Shown: positions 34,389 through 44,872 of the stretch, piece after piece
Numbering within the stretch: the first letter of the stretch is position 1
How the letters are laid out: each line of letters opens with the position of its first letter
Assembly: GCF_932526225.1 (NCBI RefSeq)
Contig: NC_064043.1
Span: 10,335,821 to 10,399,820, forward strand
DNA: 64,000 nt
Direction: 5' to 3'
Source of the DNA: Nematostella vectensis
Lineage: Eukaryota > Cnidaria > Anthozoa > Actiniaria > Edwardsiidae
Made by a program: the position numbers and the translations under genes
Notes under the pieces: model-generated
Told to the model about the DNA's origin: nothing
What the model saw: only the letters and a program-made list of their open reading frames with translations
The model's database searches: none

Positions 34389-37096
34389 ATGGCAGATGAC
34401 TTGAGATTACGAAACGTTGCAGCCTTTTTTTGCCTTGGCTTTACCTTTTCTTACAAAGTATTAATTGATTCCGCTATGCAGGATATTCTTAGTGGGAGTG
34501 CGATTCCCTCCACCGTCATTGTGGTTCTCTTGGCGGTACCTTACACCTTGCTCCAATCTATTGCCCCTTGGTTTGTCTACAAAGTCTCGTTTCTTATAGA
34601 GTGGACGGGAGTCACCGTACTCTTTGTAATATCTGTGGGATGTGTCTCCGTGAACCTTGAAACCATTCGTTTAATAGGCGTCGTGCTGAATGGATCGGCA
34701 ATCGGACTGACTTCTGCGTTGACAATGGCAATGATAGCAAAGTTTCCGAAGCTGGATGTGCTCACGAGTGTTTACCGAACTGGAGCTGGAGCGGGAGGAT
34801 TAGCATTTAACTTGATATACACAGGCAAGTGGAAAGTTTATCATTTTTAAGACAATGTTATCTCCTCTGACCCTTTGCCAAGTAGATGTTAACTTTTAGT
34901 CAGGCGTCGCCTGAGGCTGGCAAGAAATAAAAAGATGTGTGGATTTGCTTCAGGACGTTTATTCAAATGCATGGGATGCAGGGTTCACTTTGCAATCACG
35001 CAAGTTGAAATCACGTGAAACTTAAATCGTAATTTCTTTGATTTCACTTTTTCATACTTCAAGGATAGTTTTCGAGGCGACATATTAGTGTTTTCTTCGC
35101 GGCGACATTTGTAGGTTTTGCTTTGCATTTTAGAGATATGTTCCACTTCAAATGTCTCTTACAAAGGAGATCTCATTTAAATGATCGTCGAGTTCCTGAG
35201 TTCTCAAGCGTAGCACGTGAGAAACGAATTCTTCTAAGATCTTTTTCAATCTTCTACGAGAATCAACTATAGAAGAAGTGGCCGTTTTGCCAAAAACAGC
35301 CGATCCAGTTTGTTCGATCACTAAGCCAGAAACTCATAACTAATCAGTCAAACATAGCTGTTTTTGCCTTGGTTGATAAGAGTAAGTACGCAGCTGCTTT
35401 GTCTCCTATTATCTTTGTTCTACAAAGGAGTTCTTTTGTCGGGAAGAGAAATGAGATTATTAAGAGTGAATATTATATATATTTTCCTATATACACTCCT
35501 TTCACTAAATCTATGAAAAGCTATTTGTTCCTGCCATTTTAGGAATTTCCTTTGTTTTCCCTGGTTGAAGTGGTCTGCCCTTATTATTTTGCACAGTTGT
35601 ATTTGTGAACAAAGCCTTCACCTGTTTACAGACATCATGCAATGGCATTTGGGCTGTTTGCCCTTAGGCGACCGACTGGCTTAATTATCCGCCTATTTTA
35701 GTTGTTTTATCATCGATTGACAAACTTTGATGCCATGAAAAGCAAAACCCGTAAAACATAATTCGTCATTCTTACCAAATAATTCTTTGTTTTCGCCATC
35801 GTATTCGCGGTATAAATCGTAGAAGGAGCTTTCAACATTATTGTAAACAATTTCTTGAGGGTGGGGAGGGGGGACTTTTCGCTTCCAAGATGGCTGCGGC
35901 TGGTGACACGGTCCAAATCAAGGCCCGCCCGCATGCTCCCGAGGAAAAAATCGCGACCAGAAACGAAATATCCTTTCATATCCATATTTCTTTACCATGT
36001 TGTATTTGCTTGATAATGAGGGAGTCATAAAGAAAATTATAGCCTATAGGTTTGGTCTAGTTTTCTTAGCATTCGTCGAAATGTGACAGCCGCCGGTAAA
36101 ACGCCGCCATTTCAAGGCAAAAAGGCTAGTTTAACCGCGCGATACTGGAACTAGTCTTGCGTTTTTCAGCATTGTCGATTGCATGTTATCTAAATTATAC
36201 AAATATAATGTAATTTCTCGACCTTTTTAATGCGTAGTTTTGTTGGATTATTGTTTTTAGGGTTGACGACCTGGACTTGTACCTCCCCCCAGGTGGCGAG
36301 CATTTGTAGTATCCCGTTTTGTTGCCTCCCTCTGCTATCCTACTGGCTTCTCGACAAGAGGCCACTCCAAGAGTCTGACAGCTACTCCGGAGTGAAGTAC
36401 ACCAAGGTAGACGAGAAAGAGTCGCAAAATAACAATCTTTCATCGCAGGTTGGTGATACACGAAGCAGGGCAGTGGTGGCGCTGCTCTATGCAATCTGTC
36501 CTCTCGCGGGATACCTGTATCTTAGCAAATTATCTAAAAGCATTTGCCTGAGCGCTCTTTTGACAAGTGTAGCCTTTCCGAACGCGCCTTTCCTACCACG
36601 TGACCATTTTCAGTATTACCACTTGCTCTTTAGCTGCGCGCGCCTTCTCGGAGGCGCAGGACCAATTGTCACATCGCGGTCGCATCCCGATTTGCAGGAA
36701 TTCTTCAAGATTAGACGGATGTGGATCTTAGCTGTTCTTGACGTTGTGCCAATTTTTCTGTTTCTTCTCACATCGTGGTATCGCTTTATCACCGATTACC
36801 GTATCATTTTCGTAATTTGCTTTGCGCATGGCATTGTCAGCGGTATGATGGCAGTCTTCGCAGTAATTGCCACCGCTGACCACTTCGGAGCACGGGAAAA
36901 GAAAGGCATCGCTATGGGTTTGGTCGAAGTCAGTACGCCCGCCGCAAACCTGGTCGCCGGGATAGTCGGTGCCGTCATAGAGCCTTTGTTAAAAGAACAT
37001 TGCACTGAGGATCTGCTTTTGGGTGCATATTGCTCTACAAGGTTTGCGTCGGCCACACAATGGGCAAAGAATTTACACTGCACTCGGAATAAATAG
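34389..37096 (+). CDS. CLN3: CLN3/battenin-like lysosomal membrane protein
   Basis: Two exons: 34389-34824 and 36261-37096; 1272 nt, 423 aa, close to human CLN3 (438 aa). The start ATG at 34389 has a good context (GCCATGG); an upstream in-frame ATG at 34299 is less likely. It is a multi-pass protein of the CLN3/major-facilitator-like fold. Matching blocks: FFCLGFTFSYKVLIDSAMQD against the human FxxLGLCNNFSYVVMLSAAHD region; VPYTLLQSIAPW; RTGAGAGGLAFNL for SSGTGGAGLLGAL; and a late EKKGIAMGLVEVSTPAANL for HREFAMAATCISDTLG. CLN3 acts in lysosomes, with a reported role in glycerophosphodiester export. Divergence is high, so it could be a paralogous CLN3-like protein. The intron has a GC donor (ACAG, then GCAAGT) and a GT-rich/T-rich tract before TTTTTAG, the only junction that keeps frame. 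AATAAA at 37088-37093 overlaps the final codons. Confidence 0.78.
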
Positions 37097-40077
37097 AAAC
37101 ATTAAACGAGTCTTAAAGCTGTTATGTATTCTTATTTTTATGTTCGAATGAGTTGTGTTATAATCAATACAATTGGACAGAGCATTTTCGGCTCCTGCAC
37201 CGAGGCTGTGGAACGCCCTGTCTATAAGCACAAGTAATATCCTTTTAATCTACCTTAATCTTTTTTAGTTTATCGCATCTTAATTTTCGCAAAAAAAGGG
37301 GGGGTTTGCACTGAATTTAATTATGTTTAACAGCTCAGAATATTTCCTTTTCTGGAAATACAAATATGGCGAAGCTATGGAGTCAAAACATGGAAGATAG
37401 TGAGTATTTATTCGGAGGAAATTGGCGCTCCGCAGCGCCATTTTTGACCGATTCCGAACTTAAACACATGTAGAAATTTGCCAAGATCTCTCTACAAAAA
37501 TTTTTCTAGGCTTAGAAAAAATTATTCTGAGAATAAGGAAGTATGTAGCTTTCGAAATCGGTATGTCTCTATATGGGACGTGACGCCAGTTGCTGGGACG
37601 TTTGGTTTCTTTAAACAATTTCGTGTTGAGCTCTGCACGTTACCGACATAAGTATAGGAAACAAAGGGAGGTTGTCAAGTGGACTGCCTCGTTTAATAGC
37701 TAGCCTAGCCGTATTTATTGCTCCGACAAGCATATTTACAAAGACAATGAATACTTCAATGTTATTAGAGATTTGCACCCCAGCCTCTGCTACGGTCCTG
37801 CCCCTGGTCCATGGACCCTTTAATAGGTTTTCTAGTAATAACATGTTTTCTAGAGTGGAAAGGTTTTCTACCTTTAGTATGATCCGAGTAGGAACCAAGA
37901 ACATGGATGAAGGCTGGTTAAAAAGTTAAAAAGTTTCTATGTATTAAATCCCCAGAGCTAACAGTATTATTCTTCTGTTTTTTTTTAATTCGCACTAAAA
38001 CATAAGATAAAGCATAATGTGCATTCAAAAGGTGCAATGGGCTTTTGAAATGAGAGGGGATCTATGATTATTTCACATCACTTTTGTGTACGGTGCTTGA
38101 TTGTATAAATTGTAAAATTGTATGATTGCACAAATTGTGTCCACTATTTTATGCATTTAATGTACTCTGAAAATGTTCTACCATAAAAAATTCAAATCAT
38201 TAGAATTCTGTTGGAATTCTATGAATTTTATGTTGTTTTCTCGGTATATTGCATTGTACATATGCTGTAAATAACAATTTTTTGTGTCCACTGTGATTGA
38301 ACATTTTACCAAAAGGGTTGTGTATTTTTGGGGTAGCAAGTTTTCATCCTTTTTGGGTTACGACATTTTGAGCTCTGTTGGACCCTCCAAGGCATTGGGC
38401 AATTAGCCCTCTAGCCTTCAACACATTTAAATCCTAAGCCCATTCAGCCTTTCGGCTATCAAGTCATAGCCCATTCCTGATCTAGGGACATTGTCAAACA
38501 TTCAAGTTCAAGAGTTATACACAAGATGGGCTGGTTGGTACAAGCCAAGAAAAAAAAACTTTGTCTTCTACTTGTTTTATTGGTATTTTGTGTACCACAT
38601 GCTTTTTGTTTGTAAGAGATGAGATGATTTAAGCTTTTATCACTATTAAGTCATTAAAACAATTATGAAATACTGTATGTGTAAAGCCATTCTCTGCAGT
38701 GGCGGATCCAGGTGTGGTTCTTGGAACCAGACTATTGTCAATAGTTTTCATAAATTGAACCACCGTTTAAAAATTCTAGACCCCCATTCAGCTTTTAACA
38801 GCGCCAGTGTACAAGGCAATCTGAATATGTTCATGATCGACCGATTAACTCGGAGGGGCTGCATATATATTGAGACTAAACACAACACAGGACTAGATCT
38901 GAGAGAGTACACCGTAAACATGTACTAGGGTGTACTGAAGTAATGCATGCATTACTTATAAGCTTCGGAGATGGCGACGAAAACCATTTGCAGCACTGAG
39001 TAGTCAACTCCAGAGACAAAAAATTTTACGGCTGCTTGTTCACCGTTAGTTGTGTTTTTGAATTCCAGTATAATTACGCTTCCAAGCTGTAATTCAATGA
39101 TGAATTAGTAGTGATGGCCATCATCTTCGTCGTCATCTATTGACTATAGCGAATCTTCCCACCGAACATAGCCATTCGAAATTTTTACGCCCTTTTGCGC
39201 CCTAAGGCTTTTCTACAATTTCTTTCAAGTTTTGATACGTCTAAATCCCCCCAAAAGATACTGTTTCGTCAGTTTATGCTCTCATTCTCGTCTCTCTATG
39301 GCCGCCTAATGGCCGCCATGTTTTTTTACTTAGTTCCAGCGAGTGTAATGACGTCATATTACAATTTGATCTGTGATTGGTTGTCTCAAATGTCAAAACA
39401 AAAAAGTGTTTCCAGAAAAGGAAATTATCCGTTAATTATCCGTTATTAACTGTTTAATTTGAAGTTCAGTCACTTTATTTTGTCGTTATTACAAAAGAAA
39501 TAATTGACGTCAGCCAACAACTGAAACACTACCAGTATATTGAAACAAAACCCACATGTTGTCTGTTTTAAAAAGCACTCTTACAGTAATGGTGTTCTGA
39601 TTGTCGATAGTTTTGTCGATAGTCTGAATACAATTTCGACCATTGCTATCTTAGGGGTTGTGGAGAAGGATTTTTCCGATTTTACTATCTCTAAGGATAT
39701 ATAATTCGACCAACTGCTACTTCTTAGGGGGTATTTCAAGTTTTTTTTTTCTGGTTCTGCTATCTCTTAGGGTTAAAAATTACTTTAACCACACCTAATT
39801 TGCTATCTTTTAGGGATAAGAATTTCTGCTGACCACACCCAAGGTGCCATCCCTTAGGGTTTAAATCAATTTTTCTGACGATCACCCCCGTCTGTTTTTA
39901 TCGGAGTCCCCCCCCCCGGGGGTTGCAGACCCGCTCTTACCGGTTCGGCTGGTTCGTCGGGTTGACAATCCCACTAAGGCAAACATTGTCCCATCGCATT
40001 TACACACAGGCTATTGTAGATAAAATTATAATACCTATAAATACAATTAATAACAACTGACGTCCTTACGCTGAACT
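37097..40077. other. Intergenic, no gene recognised
   Basis: AT-rich DNA with short, family-less open frames (for example 37611-37904 minus and 38665-38928 plus). CLN3-like transcript termination should occur in the first few hundred bases. A generic GTGGCGGATCCAGG-type repeat fragment lies near 38700. Confidence 0.45.
39640..39900. repeat. Degenerate tandem repeat, CTATCTCTTAGGG word
   Basis: About five imperfect units of 50-65 bp, each with a (G/A)CTA(T/C)(C/T)T(C/T)TTAGGG-like word (near 39648, 39685, 39718, 39760 and 39805, with a final CATCCCTTAGGG near 39850). The units are separated by AATTTTTCTGACCAC-like sequence. No coding potential. Confidence 0.65.
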
Positions 40078-40266
40078 TATACTCCACAACACAGCGACCC
40101 CGACAAGCAGAGAGACGCGATGGTGTTTATCCATGGGGGCTGGTTTACATTTGGCTCATCTCGCTCTTACGACCCCCCTGTGTTAGTGGCCCTTAATGAC
40201 GTCATCGTTGTTACTATTAACTACCGTCTAGGGGTCCTTGGCTTTTACCAATATCTCAGATACTGA
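40078..40266 (+). pseudogene. Carboxylesterase-family fragment, N-terminal part
   Basis: Translates to YTPQHSDPDKQRDAMVFIHG, then GWFTFGSS and a block ending VIVVTINYRLGVLGF, unmistakably the type-B carboxylesterase/cholinesterase region around the oxyanion hole and the NYRLGxLGF signature. The frame stops at TGA 40264-40266, right after LGF, where the family continues towards the catalytic GESAG serine; that is not found. The oxyanion motif HGGG reads HGGW, removing a key glycine. There is no convincing splice acceptor upstream (an in-frame TGA precedes the TAT codon). A broken gene relic is most likely. Confidence 0.75.
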
Positions 40267-40429
40267 GTACAAAGGAAATTATGTTCTGCTTGGTCAGGTT
40301 CAAGACATTTTTTATTTTTTTTTTATTTAGTTCATATATATTATTTGATGCAAATCTCTCAACTTTCCTTCTTATTTTCGTAACTTCACTTCCGTCACAT
40401 CACGGCAAGAATACTAAGAATAATAAAAC

Positions 40430-41000
40430 TCGCAGAGAAACATCTCTTTAAGTTCCGCCACTTCACGTCACTTCCTGTCACGTCCACCTATAGTATTTTG
40501 TAATTCCTTATCTTATCGCTACGTTACTTCACGCGCCTAACGTGCATGAAGTGGTCACATGAAGTCACATGACTCCACGCCCAAATTATTTCACGTCCCG
40601 TTACGTAATAGAACATTATCTTACTTCACACGTCACGTCTTTTTGTTTCACGTTATGCGGTGTAATGTAACTTGACTCCATGTTACTTCACGTCTATCAC
40701 AACGTTACTTCACGTCACGTAACGTCTTTTTATTTCACGTTATGTGGCGTCATGTTACTTCACGTCACGACATTTTACTTGGTGCAACTTTCACCGCTCT
40801 ATTTTATTTTCAAACTTTCCAGATACTTTTATTCTATTTCACGTTAAATCAGCTGAAAACAACCATTTAATAGTCAAGAAACATCGGGTATAGATATTAC
40901 TCCCTATTACTCAAAGTTTTCATCTCTCTTTTTTTTTATCACGTCATGCAGTGTAATGTAACTTGACTCCATGTTACTTCACGTATATCACAACGGTCAA
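40430..41000. repeat. CACGT-rich degenerate repeat block
   Basis: Many overlapping copies of TTACTTCACGTCACGT-like words. A longer piece beginning GTGTAATGTAACTTGACTCC (about 40660-40710) recurs at about 40950-41000. It is the debris of local duplications rather than coding sequence. Confidence 0.7.
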
Positions 41001-41652
41001 AATGGGCTAATTTTGGCGGGAATTTTGCCTTGGTCGAGCTTGACAGAACCATTGACAGTGAGCTGTACGCTTACATACTTACGCCTCGACAGTTTTTTTT
41101 TGTTTACTGTCGTAGGTTGGCAGTAATATACAAAAAATGATCATTGAACGTGTTATCATAAACAAACCGACTTATTTTACGCACTTATCTTACAGACGCT
41201 GCTGATTAAAAAAAAAAAAGGATGAAAAACCGTTTGAAAAAAATGGATGTATATAATTGATTATGTTTGTTATATACCGGATGTTCTTGTTTACCGGAAA
41301 TAAGCAATTGTTAGCAGGGGCTCGGGTCCCCCCGCACTTGGGACACGAGGAAGAGTTTTGGGATGCAAAAGATGGCGTAATAAATGGTTCCAGTTGTCGT
41401 TATACTCCTGCCTTTTATTTGTGCTTCTACGCCCTCGATAAGGTACGTAGGTTTACGTAGGCATACATCGAACCGAACATGTACCTAATTTAATCGAAGC
41501 TATTGTTTTGGAAATAGGTACATGGAAGGTACAGCGTATGCCGTGAATCCGTTCGAGAGTGGTTGATAGATTCGAGTTCGAGTCGCTGAGTCGAATCGTG
41601 TGGGGCGCGGCCTGACGGTATGCGTCGTATTATATTTGAAGCACCCTCTCCT

Positions 41653-41658
41653 CCCCCC

Positions 41659-41689
<31 letters not shown>

Positions 41690-41690
41690 A
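41653..41690. repeat. Poly(C) run followed by (CA)n
   Basis: About 23 C's and then about eight CA units. Another C-run plus CA microsatellite of the same composition lies near 49120-49148. Confidence 0.95.
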
Positions 41691-42844
41691 AAAAATTAAC
41701 CCAATCCCCACTTATAGGGAATGTCAGCACATAATTCGATTGCATTATTATTCCTCTTTGAAGGCACATACGTGCCTGAAATGCGATTTATAGTTGTGAG
41801 ATATATGTTCTATTTTTATATGTATGTATAAAGAACTACATATATTTAACAAGTATTTTGGCATAAAAAATGTTCAGTAATAATTATTACCCTTGCTGCG
41901 TCCAGCATGCTCGGCGTGGGCCTTTGCATAGGCAAGTGTATATTTCCGTGTTCTTAAGTTTTAGGGACCATATTGAAAACTTATAGCAGTCACTGGTACT
42001 AGATATATTAAGGCACTGCCTAAAAGCGGATACCCCAAATTCGATTGAATTTCGTGTCGGAGAGGTCTAGAATATTTTTCAGAAAATAATCCCTTAGCAG
42101 TTTTTATGTAAACAGCAGAATGTTATATTTAAGGTAAATGATTCTATGTTTCGATACATAAAAGGAGAAATAATTTCATTGATCTAAAAAATGTACAAAC
42201 AGTACATAGCAGGTGGAAGACTTGCTTATTGAAATGGTTTTTATTGATTGAAAGTATTCACCATTACAGTTTTCATGTAGCAAAATTGTTACAATTACAT
42301 TTGATAATTTTGTAAAATTGAGGAATTTTCTGAAATGTAACTATGTTAAAAAAATGTAAAAGTTAGGGTGGCCTGCTCTTGATAGCTCTATCTATGCTGC
42401 CATAATCGATGATTAGCTCTTACGTGAAGTGTTTTCTGGAAAAGAGAAAATTTAACATTAGAACAAAAAACATCTGTGGACATCTCTTCTTTGATAAGTA
42501 CCCTCAGCTTTTCATCATAATGTGAATAGAGGGGGGGGGGGGGGGGGGTGGAGAAATTGTTAGTTGAGGGTGCGCAGGGATATCAAAGCCGAGCAAGACA
42601 ACTAAAACTATTTTTTGTGGTTTTTATATTTGATTTTTTTGTGTATCAACTTATCTATCTTATCTTATCAAAACATTTCTTTTCAAAATATTAATGCTCG
42701 ATTTTGTATTTTATTTTCCCGGATCACGAGGGACTGATTCTTATCCTGGTTCGCCTGTAAACAAAACATTATAGTCAGAGACAAATAAAAATAAACTAAG
42801 GACATTCTTTCTACATCAGCGAACGTAGTTAGTGGAGTTTACAG

Positions 42845-43330
42845 TGCAAACATTCGCGTCTTCAATTGACCGTGAAAGTTGGAGTTTTCACGTCGTGGTT
42901 TTACGAAAAACGGCTGAAATGTATCAGACAGAACGCATTCCCGCGTGCTGCTAACAAGGGGGCGTTGTCTGGGATGCTGATGCCGGGTATGAAGGAAGGC
43001 CTTTCGCTGAAACAGCTCCATCAAATGGTAGATCACAGATTTAAAAAGCTGTTTGAAAACGATCCAATCCGTATAGAAGCAATCAAGTTTGAATACCAAG
43101 ACCACAGGGAACCCAACAATAGTGCCTCTTTACGTCAGTTAGTTATGGACTTATACTCGGACTCATTGTTTGTCGCGCCAGCTATATGTTCGAGGCCAGC
43201 ACCCCTGCCAATACTGGTCGGGAACCGTTTGTGTACAAGTTCGAGAACGTTCCAGATTTCTTTACTCCTCCGCCCTGGTGTGCTATTTCACTTGCGCTTG
43301 ACCTTTGCCCCTGGGTGAGAACCCTGTTTC
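42845..43330 (+). pseudogene. Carboxylesterase-family fragment, C-terminal part
   Basis: Begins after an acceptor-like TTTACAG. The frame contains IRIEAIKFEYQDHREPNNSA and SLRQLVMDLYSDSLFVAPA, which match the C-terminal third of type-B carboxylesterases (the YTDW/HxxPNxxxxR, then FVAPA region). Near 43175-43185 the homology jumps to another frame (YKFENVPDFFTPPPW), so there is a 1-2 nt frameshift. The sequence then runs into the minisatellite from 43345 with no recognisable end. Together with 40078-40266 this looks like one decayed gene, its middle (about 2.6 kb apart) lost or replaced by repeats. It could alternatively be two relics. Confidence 0.65.
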
Positions 43331-43344
43331 GTTTTGAAAAAATT

Positions 43345-44872
43345 CTTCGAGCGCCACTCTGAGCTGGAGAAGGGTTTGTCTGATGCCACTCTGAGCGAGA
43401 GAAGGGTTTGTCTGATGCTACTCTGAGCGGGAAAAGGGTTTGTCTGATGCCTTTCTGAGCGAGAGAAGGGTTTGTCTGATGCCATTCTGAGCGGGAGAAG
43501 GGTTTGTCTGATGCCACTCTGAGCGGGAGAAGGGTTTGCCTGATGCCACTCTGAGCGGGAGAAGGGTTTGTCTGATGCCACTCTGAGCGAGAGAAGGGTT
43601 TGTCTGATGCCACTTTGAGCAAAAAAGGGTTTGTCTGATGCCACTCTGAGCGGAGAAGGGTTTGTCTGATGCCACTCTGAGCGAGAGAAGGGTTTGTCTG
43701 ATGCCACTCTGAGCGGAAAAAGTGGTTGTCTGATGCCACTCTGAGCGAGAGAAGGGTTTGTCTGGTGCCACTCTGAGCGAGAGAAGGGTTTGTCTGATGC
43801 CACTCTGAGCGAGAGAAGGGTTTGTCTGATGCCACTCTGAGCGGGAGAAGGGTTTGTCTGATGCCACTCTGAGCGGGAGAAGGGTTTGTCTGATGCCACT
43901 CTGAGCGAGAGAAGGGTTTGTCTGATGCCACTCTGAGCAAAAAAGGGTTTGTCTGATGCCACTCTGAGCGAGAGAAGGGTTTGTCTGATGCCACTCTGAG
44001 CGAGAGAAAGGTTTGTCTGATGCCACTCTGAGCGGAGAAGGGTTTGTCTGATGCTACTCTGAGCGGAGAAGGGTTTGTCTGATGCCACTTTGAGCGGAGA
44101 AGGGTTTGTCTGATGCCACTCTGAGCGAGAGAAGGGTTTGTCTGATTCCACTCTGAGCGGGAGAAGGGTTTGTCTGATGCCACTCTGAGCGAGAGAAGGG
44201 TTTGTCTGATGCTACTCTGAGCGAGAGAAAGGTTTGTCTGATGCCACTCTGAGCGGAGAAGGGTTTGTCTGATGCTACTCTGAGCGGGAGAAGGGTTTGT
44301 CTGATGCTACTCTGAGCGGGAGAAGGGTTTGTCTGATGCCACTCTGAGCGGAGAAGGGTTTGTCTGATGCCACTCTGAGCGAGAGAAGGGTTTGTCTGAT
44401 GCCACTCTGAGCGGGAGAAGGGTTTGTCTGATGCCACTCTGAGCGGGAGAAGGGTTCGTCTGATGCCACTCTGAGCGGGAGAAGGGTTTGTCTGATGCCA
44501 CTCTGAGCGGGAGAAGGGTTTGTCTGATGCTACTCTGAGCGGGAGAAGGGTTTGTCTGATGCCACTCTGAGCGGAGAAGGGTTTGTCTGATGCCCCTCTG
44601 AGTGGGAGAAGGGTTTGTCTGATGCCACTCTGAGCGGGAGAAGGGTTCGTCTGATGCCACTCTGAGCGGGAGAAGGGTTTGTCTGATGCCACTCTGAGCG
44701 GGAGAAGGGTTTGTCTGATGTCACTCTGAGCGGGAGAAGGGTTTGTCTGATGCCACTTTGAGCGAGAGAAGGGTTTGTCTGATGCCACTCTGAGCGAGAG
44801 AAGGGTTTGTCTGATGCCACTCTGAGCGGGAGAAGGGTTTGTCTGATGCCACTCTGAGCGGAGAAGGCTGAC
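43345..44872. repeat. 32-bp minisatellite, about 47 copies
   Basis: Unit GCCACTCTGAGCGGGAGAAG followed by GGTTTGTCTGAT. Variants GCGAGAGAAG, GCGGAGAAG (31 bp) and GCAAAAAAG are interspersed without higher-order order. Lacking stops in all minus frames, it produces minus-strand open frames of up to 333 codons that are repeat artefacts. It starts directly after the carboxylesterase relic. Confidence 0.97.
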
